Shown here: in pieces, positions 25,442 through 34,809 of the stretch
How the letters are laid out: each line of letters begins with the position of its first letter
Numbering within the stretch: position 1 is the stretch's first letter
Assembly: GCA_913060895.1 (NCBI GenBank)
Contig: CAJXSN010000009.1
Coordinates: forward strand, 49,376-113,375
Length of the DNA: 64,000 nucleotides
Direction: 5' to 3'
Source: an uncultured Sphingomonadaceae bacterium
Lineage (GTDB): Bacteria; Pseudomonadota; Alphaproteobacteria; Sphingomonadales; Sphingomonadaceae
Position numbers and translations under genes: made by a program
The notes under the pieces: model-generated
Databases searched by the model: none
What the model saw: the letters and a program-made list of their open reading frames with translations, nothing else
Told to the model about the DNA's origin: nothing

Positions 25442-25932
25442 TGAGAATTCCTAGGTTTAATCCAGAGGTGCTCTAGGGTCCTCATGTGACATCCACTTGG
25501 CGCTTTTGTTTCAGTTGAAAGTCTTGCGAAGCATAGTCGTCACAAATTTGACCATCGCAATATGCTGGCAGTCTCCGAAAATATTGTCTTGATCTGGATT
25601 CCCAGATTTTCAGCTGCGGCTTGTGCTTTTTCGTCGCGAGATAGTGCCTCAAGCGTACGCGAGTCCTCAATTGTGACTTGCCGACTGAGTGGCGCGAGCA
25701 AGAGCAGCTTTTGGGGTTCACTGTCTGAGCTAATAGATCCTACTTGCGAAGCATGGTGAAGCCCGGAAATCCGCGACAGAGAAAGTTGCGGATTTTGCGC
25801 TTCTCCAGATTACATCTCCGCCAGTCTCAGGCTGCAATGCATCTCTGCCTAGCCGACAAAGCCCGCAGAACTGCGCCGTTTCTGGCGCGGTCTCAGAGCG
25901 ACTGCGGCTTTTAGGTTCTCTTGAAGACTGTT
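25442..25932. other. Intergenic stretch without recognisable gene
   Basis: 491 bases between the receptor start and tRNA-Leu. It should contain the receptor-phytase promoter. Short open frames are present on both strands but none has a ribosome-binding site plus recognisable protein features. The 12-mer CTTGCGAAGCAT occurs twice (near 25512 and 25744) on the same strand; I cannot assign it a function. Confidence 0.5.
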
Positions 25933-26019
25933 TGGTGCGGTCGAGAAGACTCGAACTTCCACGGCCTTTCGGCCACAACGACCTCAACGTTGCGCGTCTA
26001 CCAGTTCCGCCACGACCGC
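25933..26019 (-). tRNA. tRNA-Leu(GAG)
   Basis: Minus-strand class II tRNA of 87 nt including an encoded CCA. The acceptor stem GCGGTCG/CGACCGC pairs perfectly. The anticodon stem CAACG/CGTTG encloses the loop TTGAGGT, giving anticodon GAG. A long variable arm (TGTGGCC-GAAA-GGCCGTG) and the T-loop GTTCGAGTC are present. It decodes CUC/CUU leucine codons. No integrase or repeated 3' end is visible nearby. Confidence 0.97.
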
Positions 26020-26219
26020 ACACTGATCCAACGAAAGCGCTTGCGCTCTCTGACTGGTAGGTGCGCGCCTTTAGCAACCGGTTTTACCTATCGCAAGCGC
26101 CCATCGTTACCTTGAGCTAAAGACGGAACCTCTGGTCTCCCCGCCTGCTTTGTCTCACTGCGGGATCTGGTTAATAATAGCTCTGTAAAAATGGTGAATC
26201 GCGCGGCAAGGTTTCGATC

Positions 26220-26450
26220 GTGAACCTTGCAATCGCTCTTGTTCTGACGACATCCGGCCCCGGTCTGGCACTGGAGGCTTCCGATGCTGCCATGCGCGAC
26301 GCGATCCTGCGGCAATCCCACGCCCAAGCGCGGGCCAGTGTTACTATCCTTCAACCGGAGATGATCGATTTCAGAAATTTGAAGGCTCGCGGTGAGCGGG
26401 CAAAGATTCGCCGCGACGCGTTCGGGACGATCTGGCTGGAATTCAGCTGA
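26220..26450 (+). CDS. Small secreted protein, function unknown
   Basis: A 76-residue frame with a GTG start and AAGG about 9 nt upstream. The first 18 residues look like a signal peptide (VNLAIALVLTTSGPGLALE). The remainder is charged and helical, ending FRNLKARGERAKIRRDAFGTIWLEFS. I do not recognise a family. It is convergent with the DUF3426 gene (8-bp gap), and the tight packing supports a real gene. An artefact cannot be excluded. Confidence 0.5.
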   Translation: MNLAIALVLTTSGPGLALEASDAAMRDAILRQSHAQARASVTILQPEMIDFRNLKARGERAKIRRDAFGTIWLEFS

Positions 26451-26457
26451 GCGGCGG

Positions 26458-27327
26458 CTAGTCCGGCTTCCAACCGATTTCTGCGAATTTGGCCGATTTG
26501 GGCACGTCGGTGACTGCTTCGTTGATCGCCACGCTTTCTCCCGGAGCCAGTGTTTGCGCCGAAGGCACCACTTCCCAACTGAAGACGATCCGTTCCCGCG
26601 CATCGCGCAGCACGATCAGAACAGCCGGAACCCGCTTCGTTTCGCGCCCGACATTGGTGATGGTGCCGCTTGCTCCGAAAAATTCCGTGCCATTGGGCAG
26701 TGTGCGGCGGTCCTGTCGGTCGGCGGGAAATTCCAGCACAAGTTCGGGCTGTTCGACGGCAAAGGTCGGCCGGCTGACGGGCACCCAATCGGGCAGGCCC
26801 CAGTAACTGACCGCTGCAACAGTACCTATTGCGGCAAGGGTAAACACCGCACCGGCCGCGGTCCACACCTTCAGTGGATTGCGGCGTGGGCGGAAAGGGG
26901 GCTCGGCATCGAATTGCGACTTATCGGGATTGATCGTCGCTATTGCAGGCCGCTCCGGACGGCTTTCGGATAGTGGGGGTGGGCCTTCGAAAGCCGAAGA
27001 CGTGTGTTCCCCGTCCCCCGGAACCGTGTCCACCACGTCTGCAGGTTCGGACGTGCTGCCTGCCAGCGGTGGAACCCCTGCGTCGTCAGTCTCCGCCTCG
27101 GGAGAATTTGGCGGCGGAGGGGCAGGCTCGGCTGCCGGACGCGTACTGGGCGTGGTTTGGGTATGCGGTGCGTCTGCATCTTCGCTGGCAATGACCGCTT
27201 CTGCGCCCGGTCCATCCTGAAACCAGCTATGTTTGCATTTGGCGCAGCGCACCGTGCGCCCATCGATACCTACGGCGCTGTCGGGCACGACATAGCGCGT
27301 GGCGCAGGCGGGGCAGGCAAGTATCAT
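26458..27327 (-). CDS. Zinc-ribbon (MJ0042) and DUF3426 membrane protein
   Basis: A 289-residue protein. The N-terminal zinc ribbon CPACATRY...[11 protein letters not shown] (residues 5-36) is the MJ0042/zf-CHCC-like motif. A Pro/Ala/Glu-rich low-complexity linker (about 45-150) follows, then one transmembrane helix ([25 protein letters not shown], about 153-178). The extracytoplasmic DUF3426 domain ends [14 protein letters not shown]. This architecture is common in Proteobacteria but its function is not established. It is divergent from ftsE, a neighbourhood often kept in this lineage as far as I recall. Confidence 0.9.
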   Translation of the reverse strand: MILACPACATRYVVPDSAVGIDGRTVRCAKCKHSWFQDGPGAEAVIASEDADAPHTQTTPSTRPAAEPAPPPPNSPEAETDDAGVPPLAGSTSEPADVVDTVPGDGEHTSSAFEGPPPLSESRPERPAIATINPDKSQFDAEPPFRPRRNPLKVWTAAGAVFTLAAIGTVAAVSYWGLPDWVPVSRPTFAVEQPELVLEFPADRQDRRTLPNGTEFFGASGTITNVGRETKRVPAVLIVLRDARERIVFSWEVVPSAQTLAPGESVAINEAVTDVPKSAKFAEIGWKPD

Positions 27328-27483
27328 GACACAGCTGTCTTACGAGGGTGCATGAATCATTGGCAAGCGCAGCTATGGGGATGCGGCGCAGAACCTGCCT
27401 TTTTTCCACACTGAAGGCCCGCTATAGGACCGGAGGTATCATGAAAGCATTGCAAATCACGATAAGCCGAAGGGCGGGCCAGC

Positions 27484-28242
27484 ATGGCGAACGGTGACGG
27501 CGAAGTCGTGGGGTTCGACAATGTCGGGCTGCGCTATGGCACGGGCAAGGAAGTGCTGAGCGATGTTTCTTTCACGCTTTTCCCCGGCAGCTTTTACTTT
27601 CTGACGGGCGCCAGCGGAGCCGGGAAGACCAGCCTGCTGAAACTGCTCTATCTCTCGCAGCGCCCTTCGCGCGGGCAGATCAGGATGTTCGGAACCGATG
27701 TAATTACTTTGCCGCGCGCGCGCCTGCCCGGGTTCCGTCGGCGGCTGGGCGTGGTATTTCAGGATTTCCGGCTCGTCCCGCATCTATCCGCCTATGACAA
27801 CGTGGCGTTGCCGTTGAGGGTTGCCGGTGTGCCAGAGGCCGATTTGGAGCGTCCGGTTACCGACATGCTCGACTGGGTGGGGTTGTCGCATCGATCCGAC
27901 GCGCGGCCAGCCACCCTGTCAGGCGGGGAGCAGCAGAGGGTGGCCATCGCCCGCGCTGTGATTGGACGGCCCGATATGCTGTTGGCGGATGAGCCGACAG
28001 GCAATGTCGATCCGGAAATGGCGGTGAAGCTGCTTCGCCTGTTCGAAGCACTCAACCGGTTGGGCACGACTGTGGTGGTGGCGACCCACGATCTGCACCT
28101 GCTGAAGAAGGTGCCTGCATCAATGATCATGCGGCTGGATAAGGGCCGGCTGTCCGATCCAACCGGCGTGCTGCGATACCCGCCGAAGCCGCAAGCAGAC
28201 CGCCGGACCGGCGATGACCGGGCAGAGGATTTGCAAGAGTGA
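27484..28242 (+). CDS. ftsE: Cell-division ABC ATPase FtsE
   Basis: ATPase of the FtsEX complex, which activates peptidoglycan hydrolysis at the division septum. 252 residues; Walker A GASGAGKT (about 39-46), Q-loop VVFQDFR, ABC signature LSGGEQQR and Walker B MLLADEPT are all intact, with the switch His in ATHD. The C-terminal tail is 20-25 residues longer than in E. coli FtsE and charged. The stop overlaps the ftsX start as GTGA. First gene of an overlapping four-gene run. Confidence 0.97.
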   Translation: MANGDGEVVGFDNVGLRYGTGKEVLSDVSFTLFPGSFYFLTGASGAGKTSLLKLLYLSQRPSRGQIRMFGTDVITLPRARLPGFRRRLGVVFQDFRLVPHLSAYDNVALPLRVAGVPEADLERPVTDMLDWVGLSHRSDARPATLSGGEQQRVAIARAVIGRPDMLLADEPTGNVDPEMAVKLLRLFEALNRLGTTVVVATHDLHLLKKVPASMIMRLDKGRLSDPTGVLRYPPKPQADRRTGDDRAEDLQE

Positions 28243-29171
28243 AAAAGCCGCCCGTCATTTCACGCGCGATCAATCGCGGACTGGCACCGTTTCGCGGTGC
28301 CCCGGCGCAGGAACTGGTGCCGCAGGCGCGGCTGGCAGGCCCGATGCCGTGGGTGATTGCGATCATGGTCGTTTTGACCGTGGTGGCGACTGCCGCGGGT
28401 CTGGCGCTGACCAATCTGGCAGGTGGGGCGCGGGCAGAGTTGGCCGGAGGTGCTACCGTTCAGATCATCGAAGCCGAACCAAAGGAACGCAACCGGCAGG
28501 CCGAAGCTGCGCTGGATGTGCTGGTGGAATTTCCCGAAGTCGAAGGCTTGCGCCGGGTTCCGCCCGAGGAAGTGGCTGCCCTGCTGGAGCCCTGGCTGGG
28601 TACCGGGTTCAACGGAGAAGCGGTACCGATACCCGCACTGATTGACTTGCGCTTTCGCGGAGACGCCACTCCGGACAAATTGCGCCGTCTGCGGGCTGCT
28701 CTGTCTGACGTAGCGCCGGATGCCCGGATCGATGCGCAATCCAGTTGGCTGAGACCAGTGTTTTCCGCCATCGCTTCCCTGCAATGGCTGGCACTGGCAT
28801 TGGTGGTGCTGCTGTCACTGACCAGTGCAGCGGCGGTTTTTCTGGCGGCACGCAGTGCCTTGGGCAATAATCGTGAAACGATCGAGATTGTCCATCTGCT
28901 GGGTGGAACCGATCAGCAGATAGCGCGTGTGTTCCAGCGCTCGGTCGGCTTCGATGCTTCTCTGGGCGCCGCGGCAGGGCTGCTTCTGGGCATGGTTGCG
29001 GTGCTGGTGCTGGGTCAGCAATTTGCGCAGCTGGATTCGGGCATGGTTGCCAATGGCGGGCTTGGCTGGCTCGACTGGCTGGCGGTTGCGATGGTCCCTC
29101 TGGCGGCAGTTGCACTGGCTATGGCGACGGCGCGGTTGACGGTCTTGTTCGCACTCAGGAAAATGCTGTGA
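28239..29171 (+). CDS. ftsX: Cell-division membrane protein FtsX
   Basis: Integral membrane partner of FtsE (310 residues, GTG start at 28239). One N-terminal membrane helix (about 35-60), a periplasmic domain (about 65-165), then three C-terminal helices with the FtsX-type signature NRETIEIVHLLGGTDQQIARVFQRS. It recruits periplasmic murein hydrolase activators. Both ends overlap neighbours by 4 bp, so the operon is translationally coupled. Confidence 0.95.
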   Translation: MKKPPVISRAINRGLAPFRGAPAQELVPQARLAGPMPWVIAIMVVLTVVATAAGLALTNLAGGARAELAGGATVQIIEAEPKERNRQAEAALDVLVEFPEVEGLRRVPPEEVAALLEPWLGTGFNGEAVPIPALIDLRFRGDATPDKLRRLRAALSDVAPDARIDAQSSWLRPVFSAIASLQWLALALVVLLSLTSAAAVFLAARSALGNNRETIEIVHLLGGTDQQIARVFQRSVGFDASLGAAAGLLLGMVAVLVLGQQFAQLDSGMVANGGLGWLDWLAVAMVPLAAVALAMATARLTVLFALRKML

Positions 29172-29704
29172 TCAGGCGCTTCCTCGCGTTTGTTCTGGTC
29201 GCATGGATGCTGGGCTTTGTGTGGTTTGCGGCGGCCTTGCCACAACCACTGGGCAAGGCACAGACCGACGCCATCATCGTGCCAACCGGCGGTGCCGGAC
29301 GAATAGAGCGCGGGGTCGAAGTGCTGGCCCAGGAACAGGCCGGGAATATGCTGGTCACCGGCGTTTCCACCCAAGTGAAGCCCGGTGAATTTGCCGCCGA
29401 ATTCGATGTCCCGATGGAATTGATGGAATGCTGTATCACGCTGGGATATGACGCCATCGATACCCGCGGCAATGCCCGCGAGACGAGCCGCTGGGTAGAA
29501 AGCAACAGCTACGGCACGTTGCGGCTGATCACGACAGATTGGCATATGCGCCGCGCAGAGGGTGAATTGCAGCGCACACTGCCGGACAATGTCGAGATCA
29601 TTCGCGATGCGGTGTCTTCCGAACCATCGCTGGGCACACTGTTTCTGGAATATCACAAGCTGCTGGCCAGCAGAGCCACCCGGTGGATGCCAGGGCTTCG
29701 GTAA
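29168..29704 (+). CDS. YdcF/ElyC-like DUF218 membrane protein
   Basis: 178-residue DUF218 protein. An N-terminal signal anchor (FLAFVLVAWMLGFVWFAAALP) is followed by the family core: DAIIVPTGGAGRIERGVEVL, MLVTGVS, the acidic TRGNARETSRWVE stretch and LRLITTDWHMRRAEGEL. Related proteins (ElyC, SanA) affect cell-wall integrity, and the chemistry is unknown. GTG start overlapping the ftsX stop; its own TAA overlaps the plsC ATG. Placement inside the ftsEX operon suggests an envelope role coordinated with division. Confidence 0.9.
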   Translation: MIRRFLAFVLVAWMLGFVWFAAALPQPLGKAQTDAIIVPTGGAGRIERGVEVLAQEQAGNMLVTGVSTQVKPGEFAAEFDVPMELMECCITLGYDAIDTRGNARETSRWVESNSYGTLRLITTDWHMRRAEGELQRTLPDNVEIIRDAVSSEPSLGTLFLEYHKLLASRATRWMPGLR

Positions 29705-30399
29705 TGGCAGGGATGGTGGCCATTTTACGCAGCCTGATTTTCTATCCGGTATTCTATTTCGGCAGCCTGTATTTCGTCATCACGGCAGTGCTTGCAATCA
29801 CCAGAAGCCGCACTTCCTTGCGGCGTCAGGTCAGATCCTGGGCAATCTTTCACAGGTGGTGCTGCCGGGTGCTGCTGGGGATCGCTGTGGTGCAGGAAGG
29901 CGGCCCGCTGGAAGAGCCTGCGCTTTATGCGATCCGGCATGAAAGCTTCTTTGAAGCCATTGATGCGCCGGCCCTGTTCGATACCCCTTCGGTTTTCGCC
30001 AAACGGGAACTGTTCAATCTGCCCGGCTGGGGACGGGCAGCGATCGCCTACGGCCTGATACCGGTGGTCCGCGATGGCGGGGCCAGCGCTCTGCGCAGCC
30101 TGATCCGGGAGGCGAAACGCAAATCTGCAGAGGGCCGTCCGCTGGTAATTTTCCCCGAAGGAACCCGTGTTCCGCATAGTGAGCGCCGGCCCCTGCAATC
30201 GGGTTTTGCCGGGATTTACAAGATGGCCGGGCTGCAAGTCGTTCCGGTCGCGGTCAATTCCGGCCCGCTATACCATCGCCCGTGGAAGCGGGCAGGGCAG
30301 GTGGTCTATCGTTTCGGCGATCCGATCCCGCCCGGCCTGCCGCGCCAAGAAATCGAAGAGCGGGTTGCAGAAGCGATCAACGCGTTGAACGCCGCTTAG
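29704..30399 (+). CDS. plsC: 1-acyl-glycerol-3-phosphate acyltransferase (PlsC family)
   Basis: Membrane acyltransferase (231 residues) that makes phosphatidic acid from lysophosphatidic acid. The ATG at 29704 shares an A with the ydcF-like stop (TAATG). An N-terminal hydrophobic helix precedes block I, RHESFFEAID, an H-x4-E variant of the usual H-x4-D. Block III is FPEGTR and block IV resembles VVPVAVNSG. Glu in place of Asp should still act with the catalytic His; I believe this variant is seen in other alphaproteobacterial PlsC proteins. The end overlaps the convergent hisC stop by 4 bp. Confidence 0.92.
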   Translation: MAGMVAILRSLIFYPVFYFGSLYFVITAVLAITRSRTSLRRQVRSWAIFHRWCCRVLLGIAVVQEGGPLEEPALYAIRHESFFEAIDAPALFDTPSVFAKRELFNLPGWGRAAIAYGLIPVVRDGGASALRSLIREAKRKSAEGRPLVIFPEGTRVPHSERRPLQSGFAGIYKMAGLQVVPVAVNSGPLYHRPWKRAGQVVYRFGDPIPPGLPRQEIEERVAEAINALNAA

Positions 30400-31556
30400 G
30401 CGGGTGGGTTCGCGCTATCAGCCATTTCCGTGATGGCAGCGGCGATGGCCTCCATATCCTCCCGCTTGCCGACGGTGATCCGCAATCCGTTGGCAAGCCC
30501 CTGGCCGGGCAGGTGGCGGACGGCATACCCCTTGTGTGCCAGACCATCCAGAGCGGTTGCCGCGTCCAGTTCCCCGTCGAACAATACCAGCAGAAAATTC
30601 GCCTCGCTTGGCAAGGCGCGGATGCCGCGATTGCCCAGCGTCGCTATGGCAGTTGCAAAACGGTCCCGCTCCAAGCTGTTGTGCTGGCGTGACCGGTCCA
30701 GAAACGCCTGGTCCCCCAGCGCTGCCAGTGCCGCAACCTGCCCGCTGGCGGAAACATTGAACGGCCCTCGCAACCGGTTGAGCGCATCGATCAGTCCCGG
30801 CGCGCCTGTCGCCCAGCCGATCCTTTCTCCCGCAAGCCCGAAAATCTTGGAGAATGTCCGGGTCACCAGCACATTCTGATGCTGTGCCGCCATCATCAGT
30901 GCACGGGCAGCATCTTCGCCCGGAAGATATTCGGCATAGGCCTGATCGAGCACCAGCAGGACATCGCCCGGCAGCCCGGCATGGAGCCGCTCCACTTCCG
31001 CATGCGGCAGATAGGTGCCTGTGGGGTTATTGGGATTGTCCAGCAGCATCACCCGTGTTCGCGGCGTGACCGCATCCAGCAGCGCATCGACGCTGGCGGC
31101 ATAATCGCTGTCCGGGGCCAGCACCGCTTTTGCCCCGACCTTGTGCGCCAGAAGCGGATAGAGCGAAAAGGCGTAGCGTGAGAAAATGATCTCGTCCGGC
31201 CCACTGTTCCCCGTGCCCGTATCATCGCGGCCGGCGAAGGCCTGTACCGCGCAATTGAGCAATTCACCCGATCCGGTGCCGCATACGATCAGGGCCGGAT
31301 CGATCCCGTGAATCTGGCCGAGCCGTTCGCGCAATGCGCCGGAATCGGGATCGGGATAAAGCGCCGTCGCGCGCGACTGTTGTAGCACATCTGTTGCCAG
31401 CGGACTGCACCCCAGGGGGTTTTCGTTGGCCGAGAGTTTGATCAATTCGCGCCCATCCGCGCCTGCCGACCGGCCCGGGATATAGGCGCGGATCTGCGCG
31501 ATCCAGGGCTTCATCCGGGGGGTAGCATGCGGGGCAGCGGGAGGGGTGTCTGTCAT
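30396..31556 (-). CDS. hisC: Histidinol-phosphate aminotransferase
   Basis: PLP-dependent fold-type I aminotransferase of histidine biosynthesis (386 residues from the ATG at 31556). Key features: [12 protein letters not shown] near the N-terminus, [11 protein letters not shown] (cofactor-binding Asn), DQAYAEY, and [17 protein letters not shown] with the PLP-binding lysine. A second ATG at 31568 is possible, and the frame to 31649 would run into metX. A CTGTCA-N17-TATGAT promoter-like pair overlaps the start region on the minus strand, so a very short leader is possible. Some HisC enzymes also act on Phe/Tyr precursors. Confidence 0.92.
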   Translation of the reverse strand: MTDTPPAAPHATPRMKPWIAQIRAYIPGRSAGADGRELIKLSANENPLGCSPLATDVLQQSRATALYPDPDSGALRERLGQIHGIDPALIVCGTGSGELLNCAVQAFAGRDDTGTGNSGPDEIIFSRYAFSLYPLLAHKVGAKAVLAPDSDYAASVDALLDAVTPRTRVMLLDNPNNPTGTYLPHAEVERLHAGLPGDVLLVLDQAYAEYLPGEDAARALMMAAQHQNVLVTRTFSKIFGLAGERIGWATGAPGLIDALNRLRGPFNVSASGQVAALAALGDQAFLDRSRQHNSLERDRFATAIATLGNRGIRALPSEANFLLVLFDGELDAATALDGLAHKGYAVRHLPGQGLANGLRITVGKREDMEAIAAAITEMADSANPPA

Positions 31557-31637
31557 CGGCGAGATCATAGCGCGGTGCCTTCTTGTATGACAGAGCGATT
31601 GACACGAAACGGACGCTCGCCCAATCGCCCTTGCGTC

Positions 31638-32735
31638 ATGGCCGCTCACCAGCCCCGATCCATTGTTCTACCCCAGCCACTGGCTCTTGATGGCGGCGGC
31701 GTGCTGGCGAATGTGCGAATTGCTTACGAAACCTATGGCGAGCTTTCGGCGGACCGCTCCAATGCGATCCTCGTCTGCCATGCTCTGACGGGCGATCAGT
31801 ATGTGGCCAGCACCCATCCATTGACCGGCAAGCCGGGCTGGTGGGAACGGATGGTCGGGCCGGGCAAGCCGATCGACACTGACCGGCATCAGGTTATCTG
31901 CGCCAATGTCATCGGCAGTTGTCTTGGCTCCAGCGGACCCGCCAGCGCCGCGCCCGACGGCCAGCCCTACGCGATGAATTTTCCGGTCATCACCATCCGG
32001 GATATGGTGCGCGGACTTATTGGCTTGCTCGAGGAACTGGGTATCGAACAACTCCACGCCGTGGTCGGCGGATCGATGGGCGGGATGCAGGCGCTCAGCC
32101 TCGCCGCCAATTTCCCGGATCGCGCCGCCCGGGTGCTGGCTATTGCCACTACGGCCCGGCATTCGGCGCAGAATATCGCCTTTCACGAGGTTGGACGGCA
32201 GGCGATCATGGCCGATCCGGCATGGCACGCTGGCGCCTATTACGGCCATGACGATTCCCCGGGCGCCGGTTTCGCGGTGGCGCGAATGGCAGCGCATATC
32301 ACCTATCTTTCCGAAGAGGGTCTGACCGAGAAATTCGGCCGCCGCCTGCAAGACCGCGAAACGCCCGGTTTCGGCTTCGACGCGGATTTTCAGGTGGAGA
32401 GTTATCTGCGCTATCAGGGCAGCGGTTTTACCCGGCGGTTCGATGCCAACAGCTATCTCTACATCACCCGCGCAATGGATTATTTCGACATTGCGGGTGA
32501 GCATGGCGGAATGCTGGCCGATGCGTTCAAGGGGACGCCTGCACGGTTCTGTCTTGTCAGCTTCGATACCGACTGGCTGTATCCCACGGCCGAAAGTCGT
32601 CACGTAGTCCATGCACTTAACGCTGTGGGTGCACCCGTCAGTTTCGTGGAGCTGAGCGCGCCCTTTGGCCATGACAGCTTCCTGCTCGACGTGCCCGAGC
32701 TGGACCGCGTAGTGGCAGGTTTCCTGAATGGCTGA
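31638..32735 (+). CDS. metX: Homoserine O-acyltransferase MetX
   Basis: Alpha/beta-hydrolase enzyme that activates homoserine for methionine synthesis (acetyl or succinyl donor not decidable by eye). Nucleophile in [10 protein letters not shown], oxyanion region [15 protein letters not shown], acid in FDTDWLYPT and His in FGHDSFLLD. The ATG at 31638 gives 365 residues, the family size, and leaves an 81-bp divergent spacer to hisC. An upstream ATG at 31587 adds 17 residues. Neither start has a good ribosome-binding site; TTGACA at 31599-31604 could be a -35 element. Followed by metW with an 8-bp overlap. Confidence 0.92.
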   Translation: MAAHQPRSIVLPQPLALDGGGVLANVRIAYETYGELSADRSNAILVCHALTGDQYVASTHPLTGKPGWWERMVGPGKPIDTDRHQVICANVIGSCLGSSGPASAAPDGQPYAMNFPVITIRDMVRGLIGLLEELGIEQLHAVVGGSMGGMQALSLAANFPDRAARVLAIATTARHSAQNIAFHEVGRQAIMADPAWHAGAYYGHDDSPGAGFAVARMAAHITYLSEEGLTEKFGRRLQDRETPGFGFDADFQVESYLRYQGSGFTRRFDANSYLYITRAMDYFDIAGEHGGMLADAFKGTPARFCLVSFDTDWLYPTAESRHVVHALNAVGAPVSFVELSAPFGHDSFLLDVPELDRVVAGFLNG

Positions 32736-33351
32736 CGGCATTCTTGAAGGAGGGGGCACGGGCCTCAGACCCGATCTCGCAGCAATTCTGCGGCGGGTGG
32801 AGCCTGATACACGCGCTCTGGATGTCGGCTGTGGAGACGGCGTGCTCATGGCCGCGCTGCGCGATCAGAAGGGGGTCGATGCGCGCGGGATCGAGATCGA
32901 CGGCGCATGTGTGGCGGCGTGTGTGGCACAGGGTCTCAGCGTGGTGCAGGGCGACGCTGACCACGACCTGACATTTTATCCTGACGGCGCGTTCGATTAC
33001 GCCATTCTGAGCCAGACCCTGCAAACCGCCGAGCGTCCGGACCGGATGCTGCGCGAACTTCTACGGGTGGGCAACCGCGCCTTCGTCAGCTTCCCGAATT
33101 TCGCCTATTGGCGAATGCGCTGGGCGCTGCTGAGCAAGGGCCAGATGCCGGTGACACGTCATTTGCCGGTGACATGGTACGAAACGCAGAACATCCACCA
33201 CGTCACGGTGAAGGATTTCGAAGAACTCGCCGCCACGCTGGGTGTAACAATCGAGCGCCGCTGGTTTTTCACCAACGAACGTGAAGTAGGCGGGGGCAGC
33301 GCCAACTGGCGGGCGGAATATGCTTTGTTCGAGGTGAGCGGCGGGGCCTGA
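32728..33351 (+). CDS. metW: Methionine biosynthesis protein MetW
   Basis: SAM-dependent-methyltransferase-fold protein (207 residues) that works with MetX; in several proteobacteria MetW is required for full homoserine acyltransferase activity. Motif I is [11 protein letters not shown], followed by the MetW signature stretches [20 protein letters not shown] and [13 protein letters not shown]. It overlaps the end of metX by 8 bp, the conserved metX-metW arrangement. The C-terminal [22 protein letters not shown] is also family-typical. Confidence 0.95.
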   Translation: MADGILEGGGTGLRPDLAAILRRVEPDTRALDVGCGDGVLMAALRDQKGVDARGIEIDGACVAACVAQGLSVVQGDADHDLTFYPDGAFDYAILSQTLQTAERPDRMLRELLRVGNRAFVSFPNFAYWRMRWALLSKGQMPVTRHLPVTWYETQNIHHVTVKDFEELAATLGVTIERRWFFTNEREVGGGSANWRAEYALFEVSGGA

Positions 33352-33542
33352 AACCGGCCCCCTACTAGCTCCCGCAGGAAAACACCGGTGCAGACGAAGT
33401 TAACACGTCAGGACTCGGATGCAGCATACTAGCATGCGAAAATTGAAATGGCGTGCCTCTACTAGCTAACAATCCTGCGCTAAACAGCGATGTTTCGATG
33501 CCGTTTATACTGCGTGGGCATAATCGTTCTTCTGCCGACATC

Positions 33543-34385
33543 TTACCCGGCCAACCGCTCCGCGTGCCATCGGACATGATCCGCCATAAAGGTCGATATG
33601 AAGTAGTAGGAGTGGTCGTACCCCTCCTGCATCCGCACTGCTGCCGTCAAGTTGGCTTTACGGGCAGCCAGTGCAAACAGGCCGGTTTTGAGCTGTTCGT
33701 GCAGAAAATTGTCTGCTGTGCCCTGGTCGATCAGAATGTGTGGATGGCTTGCGCCATCTTCGACTAGGCTGACAGCGTCGTATTCGCGCCACGCTTGCCT
33801 GTCTTCGCCAAGATAGCGGCTAAGCGCTTTCTCGCCCCACGGCACTTGCATAGGCGCGACAACTGGACTGAAGGCGCTGATCGAGCGGAACCGGTCAGCA
33901 TTGCGCATGCCGATGGTCAGCGCGCCATGACCGCCCATAGAGTGGCCAGTGATCGACTGGCGTTTCATATCGGCGGGGAAGTTCTTTTTAATTAATTCAG
34001 GAAGTTCGCTCTCAATATAACTGCGCATCCGGTAATGTTTCGCCCAAGGCTGCTGCACTGCATCGACATAGAACCCTGCGCCCTTACCGAAATTATACTT
34101 GTCTTCCATATCGGGCACATCATTCCCGCGCGGGGAGGTGTCGGGAGCCACAAAGATCACACCGTGTTCGGCGCAAGCGGCGCGATATTCACCCTTCTCC
34201 ATAACATTGGCGTGGGTGCAGGTGAGGCCCGAAAGGTACCAGAGCACCGGCAGTCGCTCGCCCGCAGCGTGCGGCGGGACGTAGACTGCGAAAGTCATCT
34301 GCGTACCGGTTTCGGCGGAGTCATGGGAATAAACCCCCTGCACCCCGCCGAAGCTACGGTTTTCATTGACGGTTTCGAGCGTCAT
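33543..34385 (-). CDS. fghA: S-formylglutathione hydrolase
   Basis: Esterase-D-type serine hydrolase (280 residues) that converts S-formylglutathione to formate and glutathione, the second step of glutathione-dependent formaldehyde detoxification. Catalytic Ser in GHSMGGHGAL; LWYLSGLTCTHANVMEKG and APDTSPRGNDVPD are hallmark FGH stretches; Asp in LIDQGTADNF and His in GYDHSYYFI complete the triad. Last gene of the four-gene minus-strand operon, 7 bp after the glyoxalase-like gene. Confidence 0.96.
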   Translation of the reverse strand: MTLETVNENRSFGGVQGVYSHDSAETGTQMTFAVYVPPHAAGERLPVLWYLSGLTCTHANVMEKGEYRAACAEHGVIFVAPDTSPRGNDVPDMEDKYNFGKGAGFYVDAVQQPWAKHYRMRSYIESELPELIKKNFPADMKRQSITGHSMGGHGALTIGMRNADRFRSISAFSPVVAPMQVPWGEKALSRYLGEDRQAWREYDAVSLVEDGASHPHILIDQGTADNFLHEQLKTGLFALAARKANLTAAVRMQEGYDHSYYFISTFMADHVRWHAERLAG

Positions 34386-34392
34386 GTGCGCT

Positions 34393-34785
34393 TTAGGCGC
34401 CTTGTTTGATGCCGCATATCTTGTGGCCGTCCGGGTCCCGGAAATAGCTCAACTGCATGGGGCCCATTGCGCCCTCGCGAAGGCCAGGAGGGTCTTCCAG
34501 CGTGGTGCCGCCGTTAGCGATGGCAACATCGTGCAGTTCTTTCACCTGCTCGGCGCTCTCGCATTTGAAGCCGATCGTGGAGCCGTTGGCCGGATTGGCC
34601 GGTTCGTCATTGATAGGCTGTGTTAGCGCAAAAACACTGCCGTTGTGCATGTAGAAATAGCGGACATGACCGCTGTCGGCGACGTTCTTCGCCGGTTCGG
34701 GAGCGCCCAGCACACCCAATACCTTGTCGTAAAATGCCTTGGACTTTTCGATATCGGTGCAACCGATCATAATGTGATTGAACAT
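34393..34785 (-). CDS. Glyoxalase/VOC-family protein
   Basis: 130-residue vicinal-oxygen-chelate protein with one beta-alpha-beta-beta-beta pair at each end: FNHIMIGCTDIEKSKAFYDKVLG at the start and YFRDPDGHKICGI at the end, the latter with the usual metal-ligand His/Glu region. AAGGAG lies ahead of the ATG. It sits between adhC and fghA, so it may handle a glutathione adduct or protect the pathway, but catalytic activity is unproven. Confidence 0.88.
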   Translation of the reverse strand: MFNHIMIGCTDIEKSKAFYDKVLGVLGAPEPAKNVADSGHVRYFYMHNGSVFALTQPINDEPANPANGSTIGFKCESAEQVKELHDVAIANGGTTLEDPPGLREGAMGPMQLSYFRDPDGHKICGIKQGA

Positions 34786-34809
34786 AATACTCTCTCCTTT
34801 GTTATATTT

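Noticed and set aside
25442..25560. Pho box upstream of the receptor-phytase operon
   Set aside because: A single heptamer-like half-site (25486-25492) without a convincing partner in 11-bp register; phosphate control of this operon remains possible but unsupported.
25933..26019. tRNA-Leu as integration site of a mobile element
   Set aside because: No integrase gene nearby and no repeat of the tRNA 3' end seen in the window.
31668..32849. 393-codon open frame antisense to metX-metW
   Set aside because: It spans two well-defined genes on the other strand and reads as biased, His/Arg/Gly-rich noise.
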